The notes: generated by a model from the sequence alone, not told the origin. A stretch of DNA of 64,000 bases from Maribacter sp. (GCA_011050675.1 DRFI01000013.1:1-64000), one strand, 5' to 3'; shown: positions 55,063-64,000, counted from the first letter of the stretch. Translations and numbers: made by a program.

Positions 55063-56229
55063 ATGAAAATCTTAGCCATAGATGACCAAAAACTAATTTT
55101 ACTATCTGTTGAAAAACGATTATCAGAATTGGGCTATGAAGTAGAAACGGCCAATTCAATTGAAACAGGTATTAGGTTGTTCGATTCATTTAAACCCGAC
55201 TTGGTTTTATTAGATATGAATATGCCAGAAATGGCTGGGACAGAATTGGTGTCATGTACAGGTACAGAAGTAGTTAAATACATTCGTGTATTTATGAAAA
55301 ATGATACTCCTATCCTTGTAATGTCCGGTAATACGGATGAGGCATTAATTATGAAAAATTTTAATCTAGGCGTAAATGACTACTTGAAAAAACCAGTAAG
55401 TCTAGATGAAATGGCTGCTAGAATTAAGAGAATAATTGGAGCGCCGGAAAACAATGGGATAACTACAACAACAATATCTGACACCCGTATGCTTCAGAAA
55501 AATTGCATTGGTGTAGTAATTCCGTGTTATAATGAGGAGACAAGACTTTCATGTGAAGAGTTTAAAGACTTCGCTCATAAAAATTTAGGCTACCACCTTT
55601 GTTTTGTAAATGATGGTAGTACAGATAATACCATGGCTGTATTACAGAAACTACAAAAAGAAAATCCTTCTAATATTAGCGTGTACAATTACAAGCAAAA
55701 TGGAGGTAAAGCAGAAGCGGTTCGCCAAGGTGTTCTTCAGCTAGTAAAAGATAAACAATTTGATTATATCGGATTTTTAGATGCAGATCTATCGACTGAT
55801 TTTAGAGATTTTAATGATTTGGTAATAACGATTGAACAGTCAGATTTTAAAATAGTAAGCGGTTCCCGTATATCAAGAATGGGAGCTAATATTACAAAAG
55901 AGTCTGCTCATAAGGTGATTAGCATGACTATTAATTTAATTATCCAAACCATTTTGTGGATGCCCTTTAAAGATGCACAATGTGGTGCCATGGTAATGGA
56001 CCGTGAAGTTGCTTCTAAAATGTTCACTAAAGAATTTGTTACCAATTGGTTGTTTGATGTTGAGCTTTTTATGAGAATGAAAAGATATTTTGGTAAAACA
56101 GAGGTAAAGAGAATGATTTGTGAGCAACCGTTAAAAAGATGGATACATGCAGATCGTTCTAAACTTTCAATGAAAGACTCCGTAAAAATTGTTGGTCAAC
56201 TAGCTCAAATTGCAGTTCACTATAGGTAA
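55063..56229 (+). CDS. Response-regulator receiver fused to a GT2 glycosyltransferase
   Basis: 388 residues in two parts. Residues 1-125 are a receiver with D7/D8, phospho-acceptor Asp51 (LLDMNMPEM), Ser88 and Lys110 (LKKP). Residues 148-385 are a family 2 glycosyltransferase of the dolichol-phosphate-mannose-synthase type: VVIPCYNEE, NDGSTDNT (183), GGKAEAVRQG, and FLDADLSTD (240) as the metal site. No membrane helix follows. Phosphorylation would act directly on the enzyme, an unusual arrangement. The receiver has an 8-residue insertion after Asp51. Likely substrates are a nucleotide sugar and polyprenyl phosphate (inference). Confidence 0.9.
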   Translation: MKILAIDDQKLILLSVEKRLSELGYEVETANSIETGIRLFDSFKPDLVLLDMNMPEMAGTELVSCTGTEVVKYIRVFMKNDTPILVMSGNTDEALIMKNFNLGVNDYLKKPVSLDEMAARIKRIIGAPENNGITTTTISDTRMLQKNCIGVVIPCYNEETRLSCEEFKDFAHKNLGYHLCFVNDGSTDNTMAVLQKLQKENPSNISVYNYKQNGGKAEAVRQGVLQLVKDKQFDYIGFLDADLSTDFRDFNDLVITIEQSDFKIVSGSRISRMGANITKESAHKVISMTINLIIQTILWMPFKDAQCGAMVMDREVASKMFTKEFVTNWLFDVELFMRMKRYFGKTEVKRMICEQPLKRWIHADRSKLSMKDSVKIVGQLAQIAVHYR

Positions 56230-56272
56230 TGATACTTAAAATTTAAGTTCACATAAATTTAAATATAGAATA

Positions 56273-56305
56273 GGTGTTGAGGTTTAATTACCCCAACACT
56301 TTTTG
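56273..56305 (+). terminator. Terminator after the REC-GT2 gene
   Basis: Stem GTGTTGaGG / CCcCAACAC with an 8-base loop and a following TTTTTT tract, 45 bases past the stop. Confidence 0.8.
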
Positions 56306-56341
56306 CTTTATTTAGGGTCAATGGCTTCTTTTACCATAGTG

Positions 56342-56349
56342 TATCTTTG
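56342..56349 (+). promoter_or_regulatory. -7 box for the FUSC gene
   Basis: TATCTTTG, a perfect TAnnTTTG box, 18 bases before the TTG start at 56368. Confidence 0.5.
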
Positions 56350-56367
56350 TGCTTGATTTTATAAGTA

Positions 56368-58596
56368 TTGGAAAACATTCAACATTACATTTCTGTTTAT
56401 TTTAAAGAACTGGTTCAGTTTCTGGTCAGCACTAATTTCACAAAATCTGTGCTTACTGTAATTGCGGTTATTATACCTATTGCCATTGGTGTATTAACAG
56501 GGCATACAGAAATTGGGATAGCTATTTGCTTTGGTGCCTTTTGGTGTTCTCCAAGTGACGTTCATGGCAGTCAACGGCACAAAGTTCTAGGTATACTCTT
56601 TTCTGGTGCGTTGGTAATGGTCGTAAGTTTTATAGGTGGCTATTTACATTATTCTCTATGGCTTTCTTTAGTGATTTTAGGATTGATGAGTTTTGCTATT
56701 TCCTTTATTTCTGCCTACGGTTTTAGAGCATCCCTTATTAGTTTCTCTGGACTCTTAGCATTGATTTTAAGTTTTGCGCATACTCCAGATAAACTACAAA
56801 TTTATGAGTACTCGTTATTAGTTGGTCTAGGCAGTCTCTGGTATTTAGGCTTGTCTTTGTTATGGTTTAAAATAAACCCGAAGGGACAAACAGAAGAGGT
56901 ACTGTATGAAACCATTAGTAATACGGGGAAGCTTTTAAAGAAACGAGGTACACTAATTGACCAAGAATCTAACAGAAAAAAGTTACAGGAAAGCCTGTTC
57001 TTATTGCAGAGCCAACTTACCGAACAACATGACATATTGCGTGAAATTTTAATTCTTTCACGAAAAAGTTCAGGTAGATCGGTTTACAATGGTAAAAGGG
57101 TTTTGGTATTGGCGCAACTTATAGAAATGTTGGAAACTTCAGGAGCCAACCCTGTAAACTATTTAAAAATGGATGATCAATTTAAAATTCATCCTGAGTT
57201 TACAACTCTCTTTCAAAACCTAATATTTGAAATGGCAAATCAATTACAGTTGATTTCAGAAATAGGCAACAAGCCAAATAAAATACCAAAACATGATGGC
57301 TTAACCGCGCTTTTTGAAGACATACGAATTAAGATTTTAGAGCTTGGTAAAATTAAAGAGGCGAAGGCTTATGAGGCATTTATCATGTTTCAAAATTTAT
57401 TGGAATATCAAGAAAAGCAATTCGATAAGCTAAAAAGAATAAAATGGCTATTGAGCGATCATGACGTTGCTTCAGAAGAATTTATTGATAAAGAAATTCT
57501 AAAACGATTTTTGATATCTCAAGATTATAGTCCGCGTATATTACTACGGAATCTTAGTTTTAGATCTACCATATTTAGGCACTCGCTACGGTTGGCGGTA
57601 ACCTTAATGATCGGTTTTGTTTTAGGTAATTTGTTTTCTTTTCAGAATCCGTATTGGATACTTTTAACTATTATCTTGATTATGAGACCTAATTACGGTC
57701 TTACAAAAACACGTTCTAAAGACAGAACAATAGGTACAATCATAGGTGGTGTAATCGCCACAGTTATCGTATTCCTAATACAAGATGTGTATGTTTACGC
57801 TGCATTGGCATTGGTTTCTTTTGTAATAGCACTTTCAATGCTTCAGAAAAATTATAAAGCATCTGCTATATATATCACTTTAAGTATCGTATTTATTTAT
57901 GGAATTCTACAGCCCGATGTTATGACGGTTATTCAATACCGTATACTAGATACTTTGTTAGGGGCAGGATTATCTTACTTAGGGTTTTTGTTTTTATGGC
58001 CAAGTTGGGGCTTTCAGGAAATACGAAAAGATGTAACTAAAAGTGTAGAAGCGAACAGGATATATTTATCTAAAATTGCGGACTTTTATATACATAAAGG
58101 CAGTGTGCCTACGAGTTATAGGTTAGCGCGTAAAAACGCTTTTTTAGAAACATCTAACCTAAGTTCGGCATTTCAGCGAATGACCCAAGAACCTCATTCA
58201 AAACAAAAGAATTTGAATAAGATATATGAGTTGGTTGAATTGAACCATAACTTCTTATCATCATTGGCATCATTGAGTATTTATATTCAACATCATACGA
58301 CCACAGAGGCTTCTGAGCGTTTTAATGCTATTATAACTAAGATCGACGAAAATCTTACTGTGGTGCTTCAATCGTTATCTAAGGAAGCAACAGGAGACCA
58401 AGAGCCAAATTTTGATGCCGTTATTTCCTTTGAAAAACAATTGCCCAAATTCGAATCAGAACAGGTGAATTTAAGTTCCGAAGATAATGGTGCGTTAAAA
58501 CGAAATCATCAAGAAGAACAATTGATATGGGAGCAATTACGCTGGTTGTTTTCCTTGAGTTCAAATATGATGAAACTAACTTTGAGCTTAAAGTAA
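56368..58596 (+). CDS. FUSC family (YccS/YhfK-like) inner-membrane transporter
   Basis: 742 residues from a TTG start. Two membrane blocks of about five or six helices (about 25-170 and 400-540) are each followed by a large soluble domain, the internal-duplication layout of FUSC/YccS/YhfK proteins related to aromatic-acid efflux (AaeB). The second block starts SLRLAVTLMIGFVLG and carries LIMRPNYGLTKTRSKDRTIGT, a strong family motif. Substrate unknown. Single gene between a terminator and a convergent gene. Confidence 0.9.
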   Translation: MENIQHYISVYFKELVQFLVSTNFTKSVLTVIAVIIPIAIGVLTGHTEIGIAICFGAFWCSPSDVHGSQRHKVLGILFSGALVMVVSFIGGYLHYSLWLSLVILGLMSFAISFISAYGFRASLISFSGLLALILSFAHTPDKLQIYEYSLLVGLGSLWYLGLSLLWFKINPKGQTEEVLYETISNTGKLLKKRGTLIDQESNRKKLQESLFLLQSQLTEQHDILREILILSRKSSGRSVYNGKRVLVLAQLIEMLETSGANPVNYLKMDDQFKIHPEFTTLFQNLIFEMANQLQLISEIGNKPNKIPKHDGLTALFEDIRIKILELGKIKEAKAYEAFIMFQNLLEYQEKQFDKLKRIKWLLSDHDVASEEFIDKEILKRFLISQDYSPRILLRNLSFRSTIFRHSLRLAVTLMIGFVLGNLFSFQNPYWILLTIILIMRPNYGLTKTRSKDRTIGTIIGGVIATVIVFLIQDVYVYAALALVSFVIALSMLQKNYKASAIYITLSIVFIYGILQPDVMTVIQYRILDTLLGAGLSYLGFLFLWPSWGFQEIRKDVTKSVEANRIYLSKIADFYIHKGSVPTSYRLARKNAFLETSNLSSAFQRMTQEPHSKQKNLNKIYELVELNHNFLSSLASLSIYIQHHTTTEASERFNAIITKIDENLTVVLQSLSKEATGDQEPNFDAVISFEKQLPKFESEQVNLSSEDNGALKRNHQEEQLIWEQLRWLFSLSSNMMKLTLSLK

Positions 58597-58640
58597 TTAA
58601 TAGATTTTTGTTATTCTAATTAAGTAGTGGTAAATATTCT

Positions 58641-59270
58641 TTAATCGTTTTCATTCATAAGCTCTTGAAGTTCTTCAAAGAATTGCCCAACATGTAGACC
58701 GTCCATTAGACCATGATGTACGTGAACAGAAACTGACATCATTTGCCTGTCATTTTCCGTTATCATTTTACCAAAACTTATTTTAGGGCAACTGTCAGGA
58801 AAATCATAATGTCTGGCGTGGGAAAGAGAAGTGAAATCTATCCAAGGTAATGCTGAAAAATGAATTACGTTTTCGCCCGATAACGCAGGCATTAAACTAT
58901 TAGAGTTTCTAACTTCTTCAATTCTTGGTGCTGCCAAGTCACAGAACGTTTTAAAATCTTCATGATAATCTAAATATGAAAATCCGAAAGAACCATTTTC
59001 GCGATTAATTGTAGGTGAAGCATTTATTGCTTCATATTCAAAAAGTTTACCCTCAATAATTCTATACCTAAACGGTTCTATTTTATTTGTTGTTACTAGC
59101 GTTTTATGTAGATAGTATAGAAAGAAAGAATAGCCATTCTCTTTTGAAATTTTATAGGCTAACGTACAATCAATTTTAGCTGTAACACCAAAAAATGGCT
59201 CGCTGAATTTAGAGAAAAATTCAAAGTGATCTTTTCTATACCATTCCTTAATGTTTATTTCTTTTCGCAT
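58641..59270 (-). CDS. Chloramphenicol O-acetyltransferase-like (type A) enzyme
   Basis: 209 residues, the usual length of a type A CAT. The catalytic motif HHxxxDG is intact: H185-H186-G-L-M-D190-G191, with His186 as the general base and Asp190 as its partner. Other CAT features are YSFFLYYLHKTLV and LPWIDFTSLSHA. Whether it acts on chloramphenicol or another substrate cannot be decided; environmental Bacteroidota carry many such enzymes. It starts 19 bases after the SMI1/KNR4 gene. Confidence 0.87.
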   Translation of the reverse strand: MRKEINIKEWYRKDHFEFFSKFSEPFFGVTAKIDCTLAYKISKENGYSFFLYYLHKTLVTTNKIEPFRYRIIEGKLFEYEAINASPTINRENGSFGFSYLDYHEDFKTFCDLAAPRIEEVRNSNSLMPALSGENVIHFSALPWIDFTSLSHARHYDFPDSCPKISFGKMITENDRQMMSVSVHVHHGLMDGLHVGQFFEELQELMNEND

Positions 59271-59289
59271 TGTTATTGGGTTTTCTAAT

Positions 59290-60486
59290 CTAAAATCCGT
59301 TATTTAAAACACCTCTTCCTTCTATCCACTGTTGTAAAAAGTCGGTCATATTTTCGGCTATGAATCTTATTTTATTTTCATCGGCACCAAAGGCAATTAT
59401 TTGTCCCGATGTACCTTTACTTCCAGGTGCATAATCTATACCTATAAAATTTCCGTCACCAAAACTTATAAAAGGCACCCAATAAGGGTTCGTATATATA
59501 CCTATTGTCTTTCTGCCATCTGGTTGATTATTTCCTGTTAAATCAATAAGCATCCAATTTGGTTCATCATATATTACCTTCCAATTTTTCCATTCGGCAA
59601 GTATTTGTTCAGCGGTCAAAAAGCTTTTACTTTCAATACCGTTGCTTTTACTTAATAGCGCTTTTAGCTCATCAGGAAATTTATAGTTCGCCAAAGATTC
59701 AAATTCTTTATAAATTTGTTCTTTATTTTCTGGGGGGTTAATACTTAGGTTTTTTGTAGTTATAAATGTGTTGAATAGTTCCTGTAGTTCTACTAAATTT
59801 AATTTAGCACCACTAGTATCTATATATTTTTTAAGGTAATTCTGTTTCTCTTTTGCAATCTTAGCTTCGTTATATTGCTTAGGTGCTTTTTTATATAAAT
59901 ATGCTCCTGTATTTTCAAAAGGTCTTTCATCTACTAACATACCAGAATTCACCCATTTTTGAGAAAACTCTCCTTTCCCTAGCGTTAGCATAAATTTTGG
60001 GTTCGGGTTAAGCTCTGGTTGTTTTTCAAATTGTCCGTTTGTTTTATATTCTTCGAGCTGTTCGTATTGCCTTTCAAAAATGATATCCATCCACATTTTG
60101 AAATTGGCATTGCTCGGTAAACGGAAAGCAACTATATTTTTGTTGGATAAAAAAGCAAAAGCATCATAGGGTAGTTCCTGTTCACTTGGTGTAATAACCA
60201 TTAGCCTTAAAACGGTATCTTCTAAATTAGTAGACAACTGCTTTAATAAAATATCTCTGAAACCCATGGTATCATATGACTTGTGTGAATTGGCTGTAGC
60301 ACTTTTATGGTGAGAATAATCTTTATAGAAGGGTTCAGGTATTTGATCTAAAGTAATAGTATTAAAGGTGATTTCTGTAAGAGCTATTTTCTTTAATTGA
60401 TTGTTGTAGGGAATAGATTTTATATCCATTTTATTGGTGCAATTGATTATCGCTAAAATTAATAGTATCGAAGACCAGTGTTTCAT
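59290..60486 (-). CDS. SMI1/KNR4-domain lipoprotein
   Basis: 398 residues with a lipoprotein signal (lipid Cys16 in LAIINC). The N-terminal half (20-230) is unassigned. The C-terminal half (about 240-395) is a SMI1/KNR4 domain: YKFPDELKALLSKSNGI, NWMLIDLTGNNQPDG, PFISFGDGNFIGIDY. SMI1/KNR4 proteins often serve as toxin immunity proteins, but a lipid-anchored form is unusual and there is no toxin gene beside it. Same direction as the CAT-like gene. Confidence 0.8.
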   Translation of the reverse strand: MKHWSSILLILAIINCTNKMDIKSIPYNNQLKKIALTEITFNTITLDQIPEPFYKDYSHHKSATANSHKSYDTMGFRDILLKQLSTNLEDTVLRLMVITPSEQELPYDAFAFLSNKNIVAFRLPSNANFKMWMDIIFERQYEQLEEYKTNGQFEKQPELNPNPKFMLTLGKGEFSQKWVNSGMLVDERPFENTGAYLYKKAPKQYNEAKIAKEKQNYLKKYIDTSGAKLNLVELQELFNTFITTKNLSINPPENKEQIYKEFESLANYKFPDELKALLSKSNGIESKSFLTAEQILAEWKNWKVIYDEPNWMLIDLTGNNQPDGRKTIGIYTNPYWVPFISFGDGNFIGIDYAPGSKGTSGQIIAFGADENKIRFIAENMTDFLQQWIEGRGVLNNGF

Positions 60487-60671
60487 TTTAACGGTCGGTT
60501 TATTGATTTTTTAATGATTAGGCTATAATTGTTAAGTAGAATAATCATGATTTTAGTAAAGCTAAATAAAGTCAAATAGTTTACATTTCTATTTTATAAA
60601 TATACATAGACCTAAATAAAATTTATTGAAAATAGAACATGGAAATTGAACCGATTTTAATCTAAAATGAA

Positions 60672-61544
60672 CTATTCTCTTAAGATATCTGCTTCTTTAA
60701 ATTCTATACTTTTAGATTTTAAATATTCCCAAATCTGTAGAGAATTACCTGATTGGGTCAATTCTAAAAAATCATTTTGAGAAATGCAAAAAGTAATAAA
60801 TCCCTCAAAATTTTCTTCTGAAATCTGAAAACTATCACAGATTACTTTTTTGGAAAATTTATCAATGATATCCCTTTCCATTTCAGTCTTCTCATCACGG
60901 GCAACCATCTCTTCAAGTGATTTGGTTCTACCGGAAAGGCGGTTCATTATTTTGTGTGTGTTTATGACTACGCTTATAGAAGTGTAACTGAGAATCTCAC
61001 TTAATTGGTCGGTACCTTCAGGATCTTTTTTTTCAATCTTTATGTATTTATCTCTATCCGCTTCTTGTAACAACCTTTGGCTTTGTGTCATTTTCGTTAC
61101 ATCCGAATTAGGTAAACCTAGCGAGTATGAGGTAATGGTGGGCTTAATGTTAAGTCTATCAATATCGCGATCAATTTCACCTGTAAGATTGTATGGGGTA
61201 ACTGTAACCTCACTTAAGTCTATGATATTTTCAATAAGGTGTATAACAACCACACCCTTATTTATTAGGTCATTAGTAATGATAATTTCTTTGGAGAGGT
61301 ATTGTACTGCTGTAATACGCAGCGAGTCTTGCAATTTTACATATATGGAGAATAGCCCCAAAGAATCTGTAATGGTAGATTTTTTAGAATTCAAGTTAAT
61401 TATTAAAACATTGCTAACATCATTATTTAGGCTTGCTATCTTACCTTTTAAAACGGCGGTGTCTTTTTGGCAAAACCCTGTATAAGAGACGAATGAAAAT
61501 AAGAACACTAAGAGTACATATTTACGCAATAGGTGTATTTTCAC
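60672..61544 (-). CDS. CarboxypepD_reg-like exported protein
   Basis: 290 residues. Signal peptide ending TGFCQKD, then a carboxypeptidase regulatory-like beta-sandwich (about 30-110; LKGKIASLNNDVSNVLIINL, STITDSLGLFSIYV). The C-terminal half (120-290) is helical and unassigned, with no barrel or membrane helix. Typical of Bacteroidota envelope accessory proteins of unknown function. Single gene. Confidence 0.75.
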   Translation of the reverse strand: MKIHLLRKYVLLVFLFSFVSYTGFCQKDTAVLKGKIASLNNDVSNVLIINLNSKKSTITDSLGLFSIYVKLQDSLRITAVQYLSKEIIITNDLINKGVVVIHLIENIIDLSEVTVTPYNLTGEIDRDIDRLNIKPTITSYSLGLPNSDVTKMTQSQRLLQEADRDKYIKIEKKDPEGTDQLSEILSYTSISVVINTHKIMNRLSGRTKSLEEMVARDEKTEMERDIIDKFSKKVICDSFQISEENFEGFITFCISQNDFLELTQSGNSLQIWEYLKSKSIEFKEADILRE

Positions 61545-61710
61545 TAAAAATAGCGTGTGGTATTTTAAAAAATGAAAAGATTTAGTTAAATGTAGAATGC
61601 TGGTTATGAGAATTTTAATTCATATATTTCATTAAGGTTTAATTTCAGAAGTATATTTCAAGGGCTAAAAATTACCATAGTTAGAATTAAAAGGGATAAT
61701 TGAATTGAAT

Positions 61711-63276
61711 TCAATTTGGTAGTGCTTTTCGCCATCCACCTTCAAGTTGTTTTGATAACGTTTCAACAATCTTTTTCTGATTAGAATTACTTGCAATATT
61801 TACAAACTCATTAGGATCACTTTCTATATCGTACAACTCAACGTCTTTTTGATCTCCTCTAGTTCCTGTTTCTGGATTCCAGGAATACCACTCTATATAA
61901 TGATGTTTCTTTGTGTTTATAGAGTAACCCATATAACGGTTGCCGTCTGCGGAAACTTTGGGTCTTCTGTGAAATTGGCTAAAGGCAGCATTTTTCCATT
62001 GGCGATTAGGCTCTTTTATTAAGGGGACAAAACTAGTACCTTGCATATATTTTGGTGTTTCAATACCGGCCAACTCACATAACGAAGGAAACATATCTAC
62101 TAATTCTGTAAATGCAAATGTCTGCATACCTCTATTTTCTTGATTTGGATAGCGAATAATCATGGGCACTTTAAGGTCAATGTTATAATTAGTCATTTTA
62201 CCCCAACTATTATGTTCACCTAACTTCCAGCCGTGATCTCCCCAAATGATGATGATAGTATTTTCATAAATTCCAATTTCTTTCATGTGAGCAAATAGAT
62301 CACCTAGCAAACCATCTATGTAACTTACACTAGCATAATATCCATGCTTTAATTTTCTCGAAGTTTCTTCCTTTATTTTAAAATCAGATTGCGGATGCCC
62401 AATTTTATTGAATCCGTCGTACGAACGTAATTCATACATTGAATTCATAGTGTACCCTGGTGCATTTTTAGGAACATTAGGATTAGCAGCTAAAGGTATT
62501 TCTTCTGGATTGTAATAATCCCAATACTTTTTAGGTGCTGCAAATGGAAGGTGAGGACGAAAATACCCCAGACCCATATAAAATGGTTTGTCGTTTTTAG
62601 CCAATCTCGTTAGGGCTCTTTTTGCAATCTCGGTTTGCGCTCCGTCATAATATAGAGAATCGTGTACATCAGCAGACTCCCAGGCCGGTCCTGTATTCCA
62701 GCCATCGGCATACCTCATAGGTCTTAACTTTAATAAGGAATCTCGTTTTGTAGCTTGTGATTTTTGAACATCCTTACTTATATAAAAAGTTTCTCCATCT
62801 CTATTAAGCCAGGTTGGACGTTTAAATTGCTCAGGACGCAAGTCTGGTTCATCCCAAGATATAGAATCAGGCATATAGTTATGAAACATCTTACCTACAT
62901 TAACGGTATGATAGCCAAATTTGGAAAAATGTTGTGGCATTGTTACCACATCTGGTTTAAGTTCACGAAACTTATCTCCTAGGTGCCAAACACGGGTGGA
63001 ATCTGGTCTTAAACCTGTCATTAAACTTGCTCTAGAAGGTGCACATACTGCCGACTGGGTAAAAGTCTGTCTAAAGGTCATTCCTTCAGAAGCAAAATAA
63101 TCAATATTCGGCGTTACGGCTATTGAATCTCCATACACACCCAAAGTAGGTCTAAGGTCATCAATAGATATAAACAGAATATTCGGTTTTTTTACTTCGG
63201 GCTTATGAGTATTACAACTGAAAATTGTCAATGCTATTATTGAGATAAGGCAATAAGAAGCGTAATTTTTTTTCAT
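61711..63276 (-). CDS. Lipid-anchored sulfatase, iduronate-2-sulfatase-like
   Basis: 521 residues from the ATG at 63276 (an upstream ATG at 63297 is less likely), with lipid Cys21 (TIFSCNTH). Formylglycine-type sulfatase: D39/D40 of ISIDDLRP, the modified Cys78 in VCAPSRAS and the metal site GDHGWKLGEH. PYWNINMSM-type features and the YDGA..., RPHLPFAAP motifs resemble the iduronate-2-sulfatase group. It would desulfate an algal or animal glycan at the cell surface. Needs an anaerobic-type or FGE maturase elsewhere; no polysaccharide utilisation genes are next to it. Confidence 0.92.
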   Translation of the reverse strand: MKKNYASYCLISIIALTIFSCNTHKPEVKKPNILFISIDDLRPTLGVYGDSIAVTPNIDYFASEGMTFRQTFTQSAVCAPSRASLMTGLRPDSTRVWHLGDKFRELKPDVVTMPQHFSKFGYHTVNVGKMFHNYMPDSISWDEPDLRPEQFKRPTWLNRDGETFYISKDVQKSQATKRDSLLKLRPMRYADGWNTGPAWESADVHDSLYYDGAQTEIAKRALTRLAKNDKPFYMGLGYFRPHLPFAAPKKYWDYYNPEEIPLAANPNVPKNAPGYTMNSMYELRSYDGFNKIGHPQSDFKIKEETSRKLKHGYYASVSYIDGLLGDLFAHMKEIGIYENTIIIIWGDHGWKLGEHNSWGKMTNYNIDLKVPMIIRYPNQENRGMQTFAFTELVDMFPSLCELAGIETPKYMQGTSFVPLIKEPNRQWKNAAFSQFHRRPKVSADGNRYMGYSINTKKHHYIEWYSWNPETGTRGDQKDVELYDIESDPNEFVNIASNSNQKKIVETLSKQLEGGWRKALPN

Positions 63277-63382
63277 TGTAGTTGAATTTTTATGCAAACT
63301 ATTTATTATAAATTTCAGATTAGTAATCTACTAAAAATGTACTTTAATAGTAATGAATAATCAGCAATAGTGTGGCAAATAT

Positions 63383-63922
63383 TTACTCATATTCATAATT
63401 TAAATAATCCTCAAAACGATTTCCTGTTTCTTCGTTATTAAGACGTTTTCCCCATTGTATTAAATTTTCTTTAGGTTCACTTGTATCAGAAATACTAAAC
63501 AGAACTAAGAGATTTTTACCTAACTCATTTCTAAAGAATTTTTCTGTCCGTAGTTTTTCTAATACTTGAACACAGGTTTCAAACAAGGTGTTTCTAAAAC
63601 CTTCGAAATCTAAATCGTCATTATCGATTTCATCAAATATCATTTTACATATGTCATTAAACTCAGTATTAGCTCCATCTGATGTAAACCATTCTGCAGG
63701 TTCAAACTCGTAAGAGTCTTTATATGTAGGGTCCTCTAATTGTAGTTCTTTTAAATGACTTTTAGTATTTGTAAATGGAACTATCGTCATCGCCCCATCA
63801 TCACTTATCAATGAAAAAGAGCAAATGTCAGAACCATATTTCTTACTATTTTCTTTGAAACACTTTTTTGTAGCACTTTCTATTTTGCTTTTTAATTCTT
63901 CAAAATTAAAATTAGTTTTCAT
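63383..63922 (-). CDS. DUF4303 domain protein
   Basis: 179 residues, cytoplasmic, no signal peptide. The pattern FSLISDDGAMTIVPFTNTKSHL near the N-terminus, EPAEWFTSDGANTEFNDICK in the middle and LLVLFSISDTSE near the C-terminus fit the DUF4303 family. The family is linked to toxin-immunity systems in some genomes; nothing of that kind is seen here. Function unknown. Confidence 0.75.
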   Translation of the reverse strand: MKTNFNFEELKSKIESATKKCFKENSKKYGSDICSFSLISDDGAMTIVPFTNTKSHLKELQLEDPTYKDSYEFEPAEWFTSDGANTEFNDICKMIFDEIDNDDLDFEGFRNTLFETCVQVLEKLRTEKFFRNELGKNLLVLFSISDTSEPKENLIQWGKRLNNEETGNRFEDYLNYEYE

Positions 63923-64000
63923 AGTTTTTTAAATTAGATTCAATGGTTACCTATGAAAATCATTTATAAAAAACATATAATCTGAATGAAGTATCGATCT

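Noticed and set aside
59290-63922. A polymorphic toxin-immunity island around SMI1/KNR4 and DUF4303
   Set aside because: No toxin domain, Rhs/VgrG or secretion gene is present; the genes between are a CarboxypepD_reg-like protein and a sulfatase.
1-64000. CRISPR arrays, insertion sequences, integrases, prophage genes, rRNA, riboswitches
   Set aside because: No regularly spaced repeats, no transposase or integrase motifs, no phage structural genes and no rRNA or recognised riboswitch core were seen in the sequence.

Overview
The window is AT-rich chromosomal DNA from a marine-type member of the Flavobacteriaceae (Bacteroidota); the genus cannot be fixed from sequence alone. The assignment rests on TAnnTTTG -7 promoter boxes, few Shine-Dalgarno sites, a flavobacterial carotenoid set (crtI-crtB-crtZ), paired SurA-like chaperones next to moxR, and typical lineage families (DUF4105, Uup-type ABC-F, two-domain pyruvate carboxylase).

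Layout. 1-9.1 kb: a small secreted protein, an ABC-F ATPase, a DUF4105 membrane protein and pyruvate carboxylase on the minus strand, then pssA and a DinB protein on plus. 9.1-17.2 kb (plus): flavin amine oxidase, tRNA-dihydrouridine synthase, a serine hydrolase flanked by a direct repeat of the dus 3' end, a B12-binding radical SAM protein, a GNAT enzyme, a GyrI-like protein, an MFS carrier and DUF4345. 17.2-20.2 kb (minus): lptB, an AhpD-like protein, tatC, kdsD. 20.4-32.8 kb: recQ, envelope and RNA-modification genes, two periplasmic chaperone genes, moxR, aconitase and a TlpA-fold protein without its cysteines. 32.9-36.5 kb (minus): a carotenoid operon headed by a CarH/LitR-type B12 photoreceptor, then tRNA-Leu(GAG). 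36.8-42.7 kb: an AraC regulator divergent from a complete 4-hydroxyproline catabolic set. 42.8-51.7 kb: a signalling island. 52-56.2 kb: a small glycan locus with a decayed gene, a shortened flippase, a GT4 and a receiver-GT2 fusion. 56.4-63.9 kb: FUSC transporter, chloramphenicol acetyltransferase-like enzyme, SMI1/KNR4 lipoprotein, a CarboxypepD_reg-like protein, a sulfatase and DUF4303.

The most unusual content is the signalling island with the neighbouring glycan genes. One tightly packed operon encodes a single-domain receiver, an H-NOX haem sensor, a four-PAS histidine kinase, a FIST/NosP-like sensor, a second histidine kinase, an Hpt protein and a LytTR response regulator. The two kinases lack receiver domains and have near-paralogous catalytic cores, so a His-Asp-His-Asp relay kinase -> REC -> Hpt -> LytTR is plausible, with two independent nitric-oxide inputs. 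The operon promoter carries a tandem motif with 21-bp periodicity that fits the LytTR consensus. The same motif, with a -7 box at the same distance, lies upstream of the GT4 gene, of the receiver-GT2 fusion gene and of the small secreted protein at 328-558. This suggests one regulon linking NO sensing to surface glycan synthesis, with the REC-GT2 protein as a possible second, post-translational point of control. The genes and motifs are read directly from the sequence; the regulatory link is inference.
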